A stretch of 64,000 nt of DNA from VXMO01 sp965205915 (lineage in GTDB: Bacteria > Chloroflexota > Dehalococcoidia > UBA6926). Position 1 is the first letter of the stretch. Every line of letters starts with the position of its first letter. This document shows, piece by piece, positions 52,492-60,358 of this stretch. The DNA lies in NCBI GenBank assembly GCA_965205915.1, contig OZ242191.1:2232001-2296000 (forward strand), read 5' to 3'. The translations under genes were made by a program, and so were the position numbers. The notes below the pieces were generated by a model. That model was not told the DNA's origin. It saw nothing but the letters and a program-made list of their open reading frames with translations, and made no database searches.

Positions 52492-53145
52492 CTATGCCCC
52501 TGATCTCACGCCCGGCCGAATCTTTGCCAGCACGGTCTGCAAGCCCTGCATATCGTCGCGCATGATATGGACAAGCCGACGTCCCGTCTCACGCAGGTAC
52601 TCATCCTGCCCTCGCTCGGAGCCCGTCACGCTGGCCAGGGTGCGGATGGCGGCGGGGAGGAATTCGTTCGTTGCGTCCATCTGCGCCGCGGCGATGTTCT
52701 GCAAGGTCAGCGCGTCGCTGGCCAGGTTAGCAATGTCATCCACGCCCCCGGGATAAACGAACGCATGTAGGCGGGGAGGGCGAGGTGGTAGGTAGGCATA
52801 GAGTCGGCCATCGGCGCGGTGCGCGACGATGACGGCGGAAAACGTCGTGCGGATCAGGCGTGAGATTTCGGGGTGTCGCTCGTAGAACTCGTCCTCGGTG
52901 TCGTAGTCGCCACCGCGCGCAGTTGGTCGACGACCGGCATCCTTGGGCGCCGTCTCGGCTGATGTGACGAATGCCAGCGTGTCGACGCCCGAGTCACGAA
53001 TTACGGCGATGGAGCCCAGCGCGGGGGGCGCATGCAGGAGTTGAGCCTCAGCCACAAAGCCGCCCGTATTTGCCGCGATGACCTCTCCGATGCGCCCGAG
53101 ACGCACGGCATCGTCCGCGCCGTTGAGTGATGCGTTTCCCGTCAT
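52492..53145 (-). CDS. HAS-barrel domain protein associated with HerA-NurA
   Basis: From ATG 53145 (7 bases after nurA) this is a 217-residue protein. Its start RLGRIGEVIAANTGGFVAEA, then QLLHAPPALGSIAVI, resembles the HAS-barrel that HerA and ATP synthase alpha/beta share. The pattern GEV-x-x-S/N-T-x-x-F-V then L-x-APPLGS is seen in stand-alone companions of HerA/NurA. The C-terminal part is helical and ends with LVHIMRDDMQGLQTVL. No ATPase motif is present. Role inferred: adaptor or regulator in the HerA-NurA DNA-end machine. Confidence 0.65.
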   Translation of the reverse strand: MTGNASLNGADDAVRLGRIGEVIAANTGGFVAEAQLLHAPPALGSIAVIRDSGVDTLAFVTSAETAPKDAGRRPTARGGDYDTEDEFYERHPEISRLIRTTFSAVIVAHRADGRLYAYLPPRPPRLHAFVYPGGVDDIANLASDALTLQNIAAAQMDATNEFLPAAIRTLASVTGSERGQDEYLRETGRRLVHIMRDDMQGLQTVLAKIRPGVRSGA

Positions 53146-53152
53146 GAGGGAA

Positions 53153-54358
53153 TCATAGCGAACGTTGGCGCTTCGCCGCCGACTTTGCAGATGTTCGATC
53201 CGGAGCAGATCGCTGAAAGGCCTCGTCCTCCAGCAATTGCCTGAACAGGTTGCGGTCATCGGCCCGCACCACGGCTTCCTCGTGCGCCTCTGCCAGGGCA
53301 AGAGGGTAGCCGTCACCCAAACCTATTTGATCCCTCAAGAGGCCGTGCAGAAGGTTGATGCGCTCCAGAGACCACTCAGGAACCTCGACGCGGGCCAGTT
53401 CTTGCTCGGCTGCCATGTAAAAGAAATGCGGCAGATGCTCGCCGTAGCCTGCGACCTCATCCGCGCTGCTTCTGAACACGCCTGAACGTTCGCCGTCACC
53501 CTGGAGCAATTCGTCAAAGACATCGCGATCGCGCACCCTGGCAACCTCGTCGCAGGGACGTTCGCCCTCTGCCTTATCACGGCAATACATACCGCAGTTT
53601 GGCGTCTCAAACGGGCAGATGGCGATTCGGAGGGCGTTCACAACCTCACGAGCGCGGGGGCGTGAAATATAGGAGGCCACGGCGAAGTCTCTATTCTGTG
53701 CCACAGCTCGCAATCGAGAGAGCGCATCGAGATATTCCTTACGCACATCCGGATCGGCGATGTTGTCCGCCTCCGCGATTCTCCACTGCGTCAACGAGCC
53801 GTCCAACAGACCGAGAGCCGGCACACCCTCCGGCAGCTGCTCAGCCATGTCCGCCAAAGCGCTGACCTCAGCGGTATCACGCCGGGCCGCGATAACGGAT
53901 GAGCCAACGACTTGCTCCCGCCCGGGACGACTGCGGCCTCCCAGAACGAGATCCTCAGGCTTGTAGTATGTCCGCGCCTTGCTGTCGATCACTGCCTCGG
54001 AACCGCTGCCGTAGCGAATGAGTACACGCCCCACGTTGATCAGGTATGCATCGAACGGTGAATCCCGGTCGATCTCAATCTGGGAGCCGTCAACCGCCAA
54101 CACAATGTAATCACGAGGCGCGGCGGCCGGCGCGGTTGAGGTCGTCAGTGGCTCAGAAATACCCGGGACGAGCCATGAATAAACGCCCCGCTGTGTCTCA
54201 ATCTTGTCCGTCAGCGCGGCGAAGGCGTCGGGTGTTGAATGGTCACGCGCGGCCCGCACGGCATTCGCTAGCCGCAAGCCAAACTCTCCGCTCTGCTCGT
54301 CGAGATACTCTGCAAGTTCACCCACTTGGCGTGAAAGCTCGAATCGGTCTATCGGCAT
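53153..54358 (-). CDS. nurA: NurA-domain 5'-3' nuclease
   Basis: This 401-residue protein shows the NurA pattern: YIVLAVDGSQIEIDRDSPFD with the catalytic Asp (D90), ALGLLDGSLTQWRIAEADN with the second Asp-Gly-Ser (D186), ASYISRPRAREVVNAL, and HLPHFFYMAAEQELARVEVP near the C-terminus. An RNase-H-like fold with Mn-dependent nuclease activity is known for the family, which acts with HerA in end resection. Four cysteines around ICPFETPNCGMYCRDKAEG and RPCDE suggest a metal cluster or zinc site not usual in archaeal NurA. It starts 9 bases after selB. Confidence 0.88.
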   Translation of the reverse strand: MPIDRFELSRQVGELAEYLDEQSGEFGLRLANAVRAARDHSTPDAFAALTDKIETQRGVYSWLVPGISEPLTTSTAPAAAPRDYIVLAVDGSQIEIDRDSPFDAYLINVGRVLIRYGSGSEAVIDSKARTYYKPEDLVLGGRSRPGREQVVGSSVIAARRDTAEVSALADMAEQLPEGVPALGLLDGSLTQWRIAEADNIADPDVRKEYLDALSRLRAVAQNRDFAVASYISRPRAREVVNALRIAICPFETPNCGMYCRDKAEGERPCDEVARVRDRDVFDELLQGDGERSGVFRSSADEVAGYGEHLPHFFYMAAEQELARVEVPEWSLERINLLHGLLRDQIGLGDGYPLALAEAHEEAVVRADDRNLFRQLLEDEAFQRSAPDRTSAKSAAKRQRSL

Positions 54359-54367
54359 TTCAAAACC

Positions 54368-56221
54368 CTACGCCAGCACGCGGTCGTCGCCGACACGTCG
54401 CGTCATTCGCCGCACGTCCATGCTCTGCAACAGGGGCAGGACGTACTTGCGACTGCTGCCCAACAGATCGCGTGTCTCCGACACGGTTATCTGGCCGTTA
54501 GCCCTGATATGTTGGAGCACCTCATCGACGATGCGCCTATATGCCTCAGCATCGTACACAATCCCTTCCCCAATCGGGACAACCTCGCCTGCGTCCGTGA
54601 GAAACCCCAGCAACTCAGGATCGAGGTCAAGGCCGGTTGGCGGATTGTTCGGATTTCCTCGCAGTTTGGCAACGTAGGCGCTGGTAGTCGTGCGCTGGGA
54701 TTCGGACAGTGTAGGCGAGTGGTCGGGCGCGCGAACCGTCGTGCCTTCGTCGACAAGGACACCCTCGTGCTCCATCAGCGTTAGAAGTTCAGGAAAGTTC
54801 TCGGGCTGAGCGCGGAGGCGGCTGCGCAACTCTTCACGGGATGCGCCGCGCCGGAGGGAGAAACTCTTGTGGTACGTGGCCAACTGCGCCGATGCTGCCG
54901 ACTTCAAACTGCTCCAGCCGCCCAGTGAAAAAAGTGACGCATTCGCGCCGTCGCCCACACGGACTACCCGGCCGTCGCCCGTAAGTTGTTCAACGTGTTC
55001 GTGGGCGTCCTGCTCAGAGAGCGCGGCGCGGCGCGCAAGTTCACTGACACTCAGCGGGCCCGCTGAATCCAGCGTCAGGATGAGCACGTCCATCGGATCG
55101 GGGGCGCTCAGGGCCTCAAGACGGGCGATGAGGTTGGGGTCGTTGCGCCTGTGGCGGCGGGCGTCCGTCTCGACAATCTCACCGCCGCCCAGCGTGCCGA
55201 CGTTGGAACGCAGGATAAACAGATCGCCCTTGACCATGGGCAGGGGAGTCTCAAGCACAATCTGGCACCAACCGGAATCGCCGGGATGCAAGCGATCGGC
55301 CTCAAGGAGCCGCACACGGGCCAACGACTCCGCGGCGAGCCAGTGAACGGTGACCTGCATGTTGTGTCGGAGGGGGCCGGGGGCGTTGGTAGCCATGCGG
55401 ACGTGACCGTCCGCCGCGCCGGTTGTTCTTAGCCAGCCGCGCGTAGTCAGAATCTGACCGCGTGACACCTCATCCACGTCAACACCCGTAAGGTTCACGG
55501 CGGTGCGGGAGCCGCGCTCAACGGTGGTTTCGGCCTTGCGATGTGACTGGACTCCACGGACGCGGACGTTGCGGCGGCCCGGCACGATTTCAAGTTCCGA
55601 TCCAACGGAAATCGAGCCGTCGATCAGCGTGCCCGTTACGACAGTGCCAAAGCCGGAGATTGCAAACGCGCGGTCAATTGGGAGGCGGGCACGTCCTCGA
55701 TCCGGGCGTTGCGGTGTGTTCTGGAGCTGCGCGTCCAGCAATTCGATGAGTTCGGGCAGGCCATCGCCGGTTTGGGAGGAAACGGCGATGACGGGCGCGC
55801 CGCTTAGGGTTGTTGGCGCGAGCGTTTCACTTACCTCCTCGCGCACAAGCTCAAGGAAGTCAGGCTCAACGAGGTCGGATTTGGTGATGACCACGATTCC
55901 GCGCGTCACCCGCAGCAGGTCCAGGATGTCCAGGTGCTCGCGCGTCTGCGGCATGACCCCCTCATCCGCAGCGATGATAAGCAGCGCAAGATCGATGCCG
56001 CCAACGCCGGCCAGCATGTTCTTGATGAATCGCTCGTGGCCCGGCACGTCCACGATGCCAATCTCCTCACCGGAGGGCAGTTGCAGCCATGCGAAACCGA
56101 GATCGATCGTCATGCCGCGCTCCTTTTCCTCGCGGAGGCGGTCCGGATCGATACTGGTCAACGCATGAATGAGGGTGGATTTGCCGTGGTCGACGTGTCC
56201 GGCTGTGCCGATAACGTGCAT
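54368..56221 (-). CDS. selB: Selenocysteine-specific elongation factor SelB
   Basis: From ATG 56221 this is a 617-residue GTPase that delivers Sec-tRNA to recoded UGA codons. The G domain shows GTAGHVDHGKSTLIHALTSI (G1), MTIDLGFAWLQLP, DVPGHERFIKNMLAG (G3) and VVITKSDLVEPD (G4). After the EF-Tu-like domains (GFGTVVTGTLIDGSI), the C-terminus holds winged helices for the SECIS RNA, ending LLGSSRKYVLPLLQSMDVRR. The frame open to 56518 is an artefact overlapping hemW. No selA, selC or selD, and no recognised UGA-containing gene, is in the window. Confidence 0.95.
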   Translation of the reverse strand: MHVIGTAGHVDHGKSTLIHALTSIDPDRLREEKERGMTIDLGFAWLQLPSGEEIGIVDVPGHERFIKNMLAGVGGIDLALLIIAADEGVMPQTREHLDILDLLRVTRGIVVITKSDLVEPDFLELVREEVSETLAPTTLSGAPVIAVSSQTGDGLPELIELLDAQLQNTPQRPDRGRARLPIDRAFAISGFGTVVTGTLIDGSISVGSELEIVPGRRNVRVRGVQSHRKAETTVERGSRTAVNLTGVDVDEVSRGQILTTRGWLRTTGAADGHVRMATNAPGPLRHNMQVTVHWLAAESLARVRLLEADRLHPGDSGWCQIVLETPLPMVKGDLFILRSNVGTLGGGEIVETDARRHRRNDPNLIARLEALSAPDPMDVLILTLDSAGPLSVSELARRAALSEQDAHEHVEQLTGDGRVVRVGDGANASLFSLGGWSSLKSAASAQLATYHKSFSLRRGASREELRSRLRAQPENFPELLTLMEHEGVLVDEGTTVRAPDHSPTLSESQRTTTSAYVAKLRGNPNNPPTGLDLDPELLGFLTDAGEVVPIGEGIVYDAEAYRRIVDEVLQHIRANGQITVSETRDLLGSSRKYVLPLLQSMDVRRMTRRVGDDRVLA

Positions 56222-56270
56222 GACTGTCCCTGGCGCTTGTGGGCGTGTCCACGCAGTATAGGCGGGCGGC

Positions 56271-57515
56271 TCAGGAACTGGCCATGATGCGGACAAACAC
56301 CTCGTTGGAGAGAAGGCGGCCGCGAGCGGTAAGTCGAAGCACGTCGCCCTCCCGCTCCAGAAGTTCGTCCTCAATGGATGTCTGAATTGCATCACTGAAC
56401 AGCTCAGACGGCCTGCCGCCGAACCGCTCCAGGTAATTCTGTTCCACAACACCGCGATTGAGTCTGAGGCCAAGTACCAGCGTCTCCGCCTTGCGCATGA
56501 AATCCGTGTAGGGATCAACTGAGTCTATGGGCGCGATTCGGCGTAGCGCATCGTGCGTTTCGAGAGGGCCGTCAATGGAGGGCAGGGCGATAGTCGAAGA
56601 AACCGGCTCACGCGCCAATTCCGCCATCCGGTCAATGTAGGCGCGAGGCTGTCGCATGACGGAGAACCTTGCGCCGAACAGGTGGGAGTGAGCGCCGGGA
56701 CCGAAGCCGAGGAATGAGCTGTTGAACCAGTACGCGAGGTTATGGCGGCACTCCCGGCCGTCCCGCGCCCAATTGGAAATCTCGTACTGCTTGTGACCCG
56801 CCTCAGCCATTCGGTGCTCGGCCATCTCGTACATGTCGGCGGCGAGATCCGGATCAGGGAGCGGCAGCCGACCGGACTCCACCCACCCATGGAATGGCGT
56901 TGTCTCTTCTACAGTGAGGGCGTAGAGGGAAAGGTGCTCCGGCGACAGCTTGAGAACGCCGGCAAGGCTTGACTCCCACGTCTCAAGAGCCTGACGTGGC
57001 AGGCCGTACATGAGGTCAAGGTTGATATTGTCTGCGCCGCCCGCGCGCAGGGCAGTGAGGGCGCGTTCGACGCCGCCTGAGTCGTGGAGCCGTCCCAGCA
57101 TCTGCAACTCGGAATTGTCCAAACTCTGAGCGCCCATGCTGAATCGATTTACGCCGAGCGCCATGACGTCTCGGACAAACTCCCGGGTAACGCTTTCCGG
57201 GTTGACCTCCATGGAAATCTCGGCGTCGTCTCGCAACGCAAAGGAGTTGGAAATTGCGCCAAGGACGTCTACAACCTGTGTGGGTTTGAGCAGGGACGGC
57301 GTGCCCCCGCCAAAGAACACGGTGGGAGTTTCCGACTCCACCCCGTTCTGCCTCAGCGCCTCTCCCCAACGCTGAATCTCGATCGTTAGGGCATCAACGT
57401 AATTGGGCAACAGGTTTTCAATCCCGGCGTACGTGTTGAAGTCGCAGTAGAAGCACTTGAAGCGGCAGAACGGGATGTGGATATAGAGGGACAGGCTCAG
57501 TTTGTGGGTGTTCAT
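56271..57515 (-). CDS. hemW: HemW-like radical SAM haem chaperone
   Basis: This 414-residue protein begins SLSLYIHIPFCRFKCFYCDF with the radical-SAM Cys-x3-Cys-x2-Cys, then TVFFGGGTPSLL, EISMEVNPESVTREF, and VNRFSMGAQSLDNSELQMLG. The C-terminal HemN-like domain includes EISNWARDGRECRHNLAYWF and GFGPGAHSHLF. HemW binds haem and inserts it into respiratory proteins; it lacks the N-terminal part needed for coproporphyrinogen oxidation in HemN, as here. It lies 49 bases upstream of selB in the same direction. Confidence 0.93.
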   Translation of the reverse strand: MNTHKLSLSLYIHIPFCRFKCFYCDFNTYAGIENLLPNYVDALTIEIQRWGEALRQNGVESETPTVFFGGGTPSLLKPTQVVDVLGAISNSFALRDDAEISMEVNPESVTREFVRDVMALGVNRFSMGAQSLDNSELQMLGRLHDSGGVERALTALRAGGADNINLDLMYGLPRQALETWESSLAGVLKLSPEHLSLYALTVEETTPFHGWVESGRLPLPDPDLAADMYEMAEHRMAEAGHKQYEISNWARDGRECRHNLAYWFNSSFLGFGPGAHSHLFGARFSVMRQPRAYIDRMAELAREPVSSTIALPSIDGPLETHDALRRIAPIDSVDPYTDFMRKAETLVLGLRLNRGVVEQNYLERFGGRPSELFSDAIQTSIEDELLEREGDVLRLTARGRLLSNEVFVRIMASS

Positions 57516-57634
57516 ACCGCCCCTCCTTTCGCCCGACTTAGGACGCCGTAATCAAAGTAATGCCAAGGTCCACTATGTCAGGGCGAGCGGCGTTTGAGAA
57601 CGGGTGAGAGCGACGGCTGCGAAATGGCGGAAAA

Positions 57635-57931
57635 CTACGTGAACTGTGTAACGAAAAGGCCAGCTATTCCGGCCATGAGTGTGAACCAAGCGCCGAGGAT
57701 GAGGAAAATCATATTATTCTTGAACCCGGCAATATCGGAACGCAAGCTGTTGATTTCCTCACGCAGCGCGTTATCGCCAGCCTGCATTTCGGTGCGAAGT
57801 TCGGTTCGGAGGCTATCGAGGGATCTCTGGAGATTGTCAATCCGGGGGCTGAGTTCGTCAAAGCGGCCTTCCAGCTTTGCGACGCGTTCGCCGAGCTCCG
57901 GTGGTTGATCCGTTTGTTGCTGCGTTGTCAT
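57635..57931 (-). CDS. Small coiled-coil protein with C-terminal membrane helix
   Basis: This 98-residue protein has a heptad-patterned coiled coil (about 10-70: LGERVAKLEGRFDELSPRID ... LREEINSLRSDIAGFK) followed by one membrane helix (NNMIFLILGAWFTLMAGIAG). The architecture matches many small bacterial DUF1640-like proteins, but the family is not certain. No partner is evident; spacing to hemW is 119 bases. Confidence 0.7.
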   Translation of the reverse strand: MTTQQQTDQPPELGERVAKLEGRFDELSPRIDNLQRSLDSLRTELRTEMQAGDNALREEINSLRSDIAGFKNNMIFLILGAWFTLMAGIAGLFVTQFT

Positions 57932-57998
57932 AGCTTATCCAGCCTGCTGAGCCCCAGTATAGCGGGTTCCTGCCCTTGCCTCGGCAGCTGCCTGCCAG

Positions 57999-59534
57999 TC
58001 AGACGACTGAAATTGTGGCAGCTATGCGGTCTCGTGCATCAACGATGGCGCGGAGCTTGACTTCCGCTATCTCGGCGGAGGAGACGGGGTTGTCCGCAAA
58101 TGTAGCGAAACCGCAATCGGGCGTGAGTAGGACGCGATCTGATCCAAAGATGTTGATTGCACGGCGTATGCGGGCATCGAGCAGGTCGGGTGCCTCAACA
58201 ATCGGCGACTTTGGATTGACTACGCCGACGCCGATTCGCTTGTCATCGGGCAGACCGGCAAGGATATCTATCTCGCCCGCTCGCTCCGTGCTCAACTCAA
58301 GGAACAAAGTGCCAACATCGACTGCCGAAAGCAGGTCAACTAGCGGCGCGTAATCCCCGCTCAGCGCAGCACTCTCATCCGCCGTCCAATTGCCGCGGCA
58401 GACATGCATCGCGAGTCGCTCACGGGGCAGGCCGCGCATGACCTCCGTCAACAACTCCTGGGCAAATCCAAGCTCCGTTGCCGTGTCGTACCGCTCGCTC
58501 AGCGCGCCGCACATGAAACTGCGACGGGCTCGTGATGATCCATGCACAACCTCCGTCAGCACAGGCTCATCGAACTGCACGATGGACGCGCCTGCCGCTA
58601 ATAGATAGTGTGCCTCTTCGCGCAACACCCTCACCACGTCCTCCGCCAACTGTTCGCGCGTCGCATATGGGCTTTCACGAAGGCAATCCAGCCACATCGT
58701 GCGGGTCAACAGATAAGGGCCCGGCAGAGCGACCTTGACCGGCAATCCATCGGCGAGCTGCTTGGCGAACTCCAGCTCATGGACCGCCAACGTTGCGCTG
58801 CGGCCAAGCCTGCCGTAAACGACGGGATGGCGCACACTCGACGCTGGAACATCAAGAGCCGCAAGCTCGCGTTCAAACTCTTCAGAGTCATCGACCATGG
58901 CCGCTAGATCCGTGAGGGGAATGAGCTGGCAGTTGTCCAACAGGCCGCCGACGAAGCTCACATAGTTGTCGCGGCGCTGCTCGCCGTCCGTCACCACATT
59001 GACACCGGCGCGTATCTGCGCCTGCGCGCTAAGACGCACGGCATCGTTGGCAGTCTCGACAAACTCGTCGTCGCTTAGGCGACCTTCGAGATGGTCATGG
59101 ATTGACCGCAGCATCCAGGACGGTCGCGGCCAACTGCCGATGCCCATCACGGAAAGAGGCGCAATAGCGGGAGCAGGAGACGGGGCAGGGAGGGACGTTG
59201 GCACTGAAACGTCAACGACCTTGCGCAGCACGGCTTGCTGCGGTTCCGTGCGTGTCACGTCGGTGGTCCGACTCGACATCGGCCCCTTGCTAACCAAAAA
59301 GCTGAACCGCGAGCCCACATTCGTCCACGAAACCAGTTCGTTGCCCGTTATGCGGCTCCATGCCGGCAGTTCCACTTCAACGGTCGGCTCAGTTGAGAGA
59401 ATCTCCAGCAGGCCGCCGGAGGGCAGGGGGTCTATAGCGCGCCGAATCAGCAGCAGCAGCCCGCCACCGCAGTCCAGACTCCCGCCGTCGAGCGTCGTGT
59501 CCGGCGTGTGTTTGTGCTGTTCGAGTGCGTCCAC
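57999..59534 (-). CDS. TusA-like domain fused to a core-MetE methyltransferase
   Basis: This is a 511-residue fusion. Residues about 10-85 form a TusA/SirA-like domain: SLDCGGGLLLLIRRAIDPLP, then GGLLEILSTEPTVEVELPAW and SRITGNELVSW; the usual CPxP is CGGG, keeping one Cys. After a Pro/Ala linker (about 110-128), residues 129-511 form a MetE C-terminal barrel: VMGIGSWPRPSWMLRS, TDGEQRRDNYVSFVGG, VQFDEPVLTEVVHG, and the zinc ligands His-x-Cys in MHVCRGNW, Glu in LFLELSTERAG, and Cys in LLTPDCGFATF. The MetE N-terminal half is absent, so it belongs with core-MetE enzymes that take methyl groups from a corrinoid or other carrier. Last gene after tusA-like and dsrE-like genes. Confidence 0.82.
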   Translation of the reverse strand: MDALEQHKHTPDTTLDGGSLDCGGGLLLLIRRAIDPLPSGGLLEILSTEPTVEVELPAWSRITGNELVSWTNVGSRFSFLVSKGPMSSRTTDVTRTEPQQAVLRKVVDVSVPTSLPAPSPAPAIAPLSVMGIGSWPRPSWMLRSIHDHLEGRLSDDEFVETANDAVRLSAQAQIRAGVNVVTDGEQRRDNYVSFVGGLLDNCQLIPLTDLAAMVDDSEEFERELAALDVPASSVRHPVVYGRLGRSATLAVHELEFAKQLADGLPVKVALPGPYLLTRTMWLDCLRESPYATREQLAEDVVRVLREEAHYLLAAGASIVQFDEPVLTEVVHGSSRARRSFMCGALSERYDTATELGFAQELLTEVMRGLPRERLAMHVCRGNWTADESAALSGDYAPLVDLLSAVDVGTLFLELSTERAGEIDILAGLPDDKRIGVGVVNPKSPIVEAPDLLDARIRRAINIFGSDRVLLTPDCGFATFADNPVSSAEIAEVKLRAIVDARDRIAATISVV

Positions 59535-59576
59535 TGTTTGTCGCCCTCACCGAGCGTCCTCTGAGTTCTTAACGGC

Positions 59577-59939
59577 CTAGTAAGTCAGGACGGGCACGCC
59601 ATCCGAGACGAACTCGATCAGCGATGCGCCGCCCACGATGCTCGCGCCGGCAACCAGGTTGTCCGCATCAAGTCCCCGCTTGCTGAAGCACGGGGCGCAG
59701 ACGAGGATACGCCCGCCGCCCTCGGCAAAGTTGGCCATCAGCTGCGAGAGAGGCGCGAAGCCCTCCTCATTGATGTCGTCGGCGTAGCCAACCTGCGAGA
59801 CGCGGACGCCCTCCGTGCTCAGGAAAACCATCGTGTCCTTCTCCGAGCCGAGCGCCGCGTTGGCCAGAACAAAGGCGACGGTTGTGCGGTCGGGGTCGTC
59901 CCCGGCGTGGGTGAGGTTGATGCAGAACTTGTCCGACAT
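59577..59939 (-). CDS. DsrE-family sulfur-relay protein
   Basis: This 120-residue protein has the DsrE/TusD fold pattern: CINLTHAGDDPDRTTVAFVL at the start, MVFLSTEGVRVSQVGYADDI, a predicted active Cys in RILVCAPCFSKRGLDADN, and the end LIEFVSDGVPVLTY. The C-x-P-C-x-K-R-G motif is common in small DsrE/peroxiredoxin-like proteins that carry persulfide. It lies between the TusA-like gene (31 bases) and the TusA/MetE fusion (42 bases), all on the minus strand, so the three form one probable operon. Confidence 0.85.
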   Translation of the reverse strand: MSDKFCINLTHAGDDPDRTTVAFVLANAALGSEKDTMVFLSTEGVRVSQVGYADDINEEGFAPLSQLMANFAEGGGRILVCAPCFSKRGLDADNLVAGASIVGGASLIEFVSDGVPVLTY

Positions 59940-59970
59940 TGGTAATTCCTCCGTACGCGGTTCTGAGCAG

Positions 59971-60228
59971 CTATTTTTGTTCGATCCAATACTCGGGGTG
60001 CTCGGCGTGGAGCAGTTGGCGCTTGGTTACGCGACACCACGCGGGAATCTCCAGTGGCGCGGCAATGTCACGCGTGATCAGTCGAAAGATATCGCCGGTC
60101 TGCAGGGGCCGAAAGCGGAGTCTGAGTTGGATGAGAATTTCTCCACAGCCCATCTCGCCCGCGTCCCATTCCGCAGCGAATCGGTGTGCGGAATCGGCGT
60201 CAACCACGTCAGCCCGTACTTCCTGCAT
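59971..60228 (-). CDS. TusA-like sulfur-carrier protein
   Basis: From ATG 60228 this is an 85-residue protein, the usual TusA size. The body reads GEMGCGEILIQLRLRFRPLQ, then TGDIFRLITRDIAAPLEIPA and WCRVTKRQLLHAE. The single N-terminal Cys sits in MGCGE instead of the canonical CPxP, the same variation as in the fused domain of 57999-59534. The frame is open to 60312, but a promoter at 60284-60312 would place those codons upstream of the transcript, and GGGGGAG lies 13 bases before 60228. Role inferred: persulfide donor or acceptor to the DsrE-like protein. Confidence 0.75.
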   Translation of the reverse strand: MQEVRADVVDADSAHRFAAEWDAGEMGCGEILIQLRLRFRPLQTGDIFRLITRDIAAPLEIPAWCRVTKRQLLHAEHPEYWIEQK

Positions 60229-60283
60229 GTCCGCTCGATGCTCCCCCGCCGTCACCTCATAGGAAATACTTATAACGCTCATA

Positions 60284-60312
60284 AGCATATCGCATACGGG
60301 AAAGCGAATCAA
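60284..60312 (-). promoter_or_regulatory. Promoter of the tusA/dsrE/metE-like operon
   Basis: Reading on the minus strand: TTGATT (plus 60307-60312), a 17-base spacer, and TATGCT (plus 60284-60289). It lies in the 130-base gap to the divergent dehydrogenase gene and sets the TusA-like start at 60228. Confidence 0.5.
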
Positions 60313-60358
60313 TCAAGTCTAGCTAGCGTCCACCCGTCCTCATTCGCTACGATGCGGC

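Noticed and set aside
53146..53316. N-terminal extension of the HAS-barrel protein
   Set aside because: It overlaps nurA and reads as unstructured Arg/Cys-rich sequence; ATG 53145 follows nurA directly.
56222..56518. N-terminal extension of selB
   Set aside because: The true SelB start motif (MHVIGTAGHVDHGKS) begins at 56221; the extension is antisense-like noise in the end of hemW.
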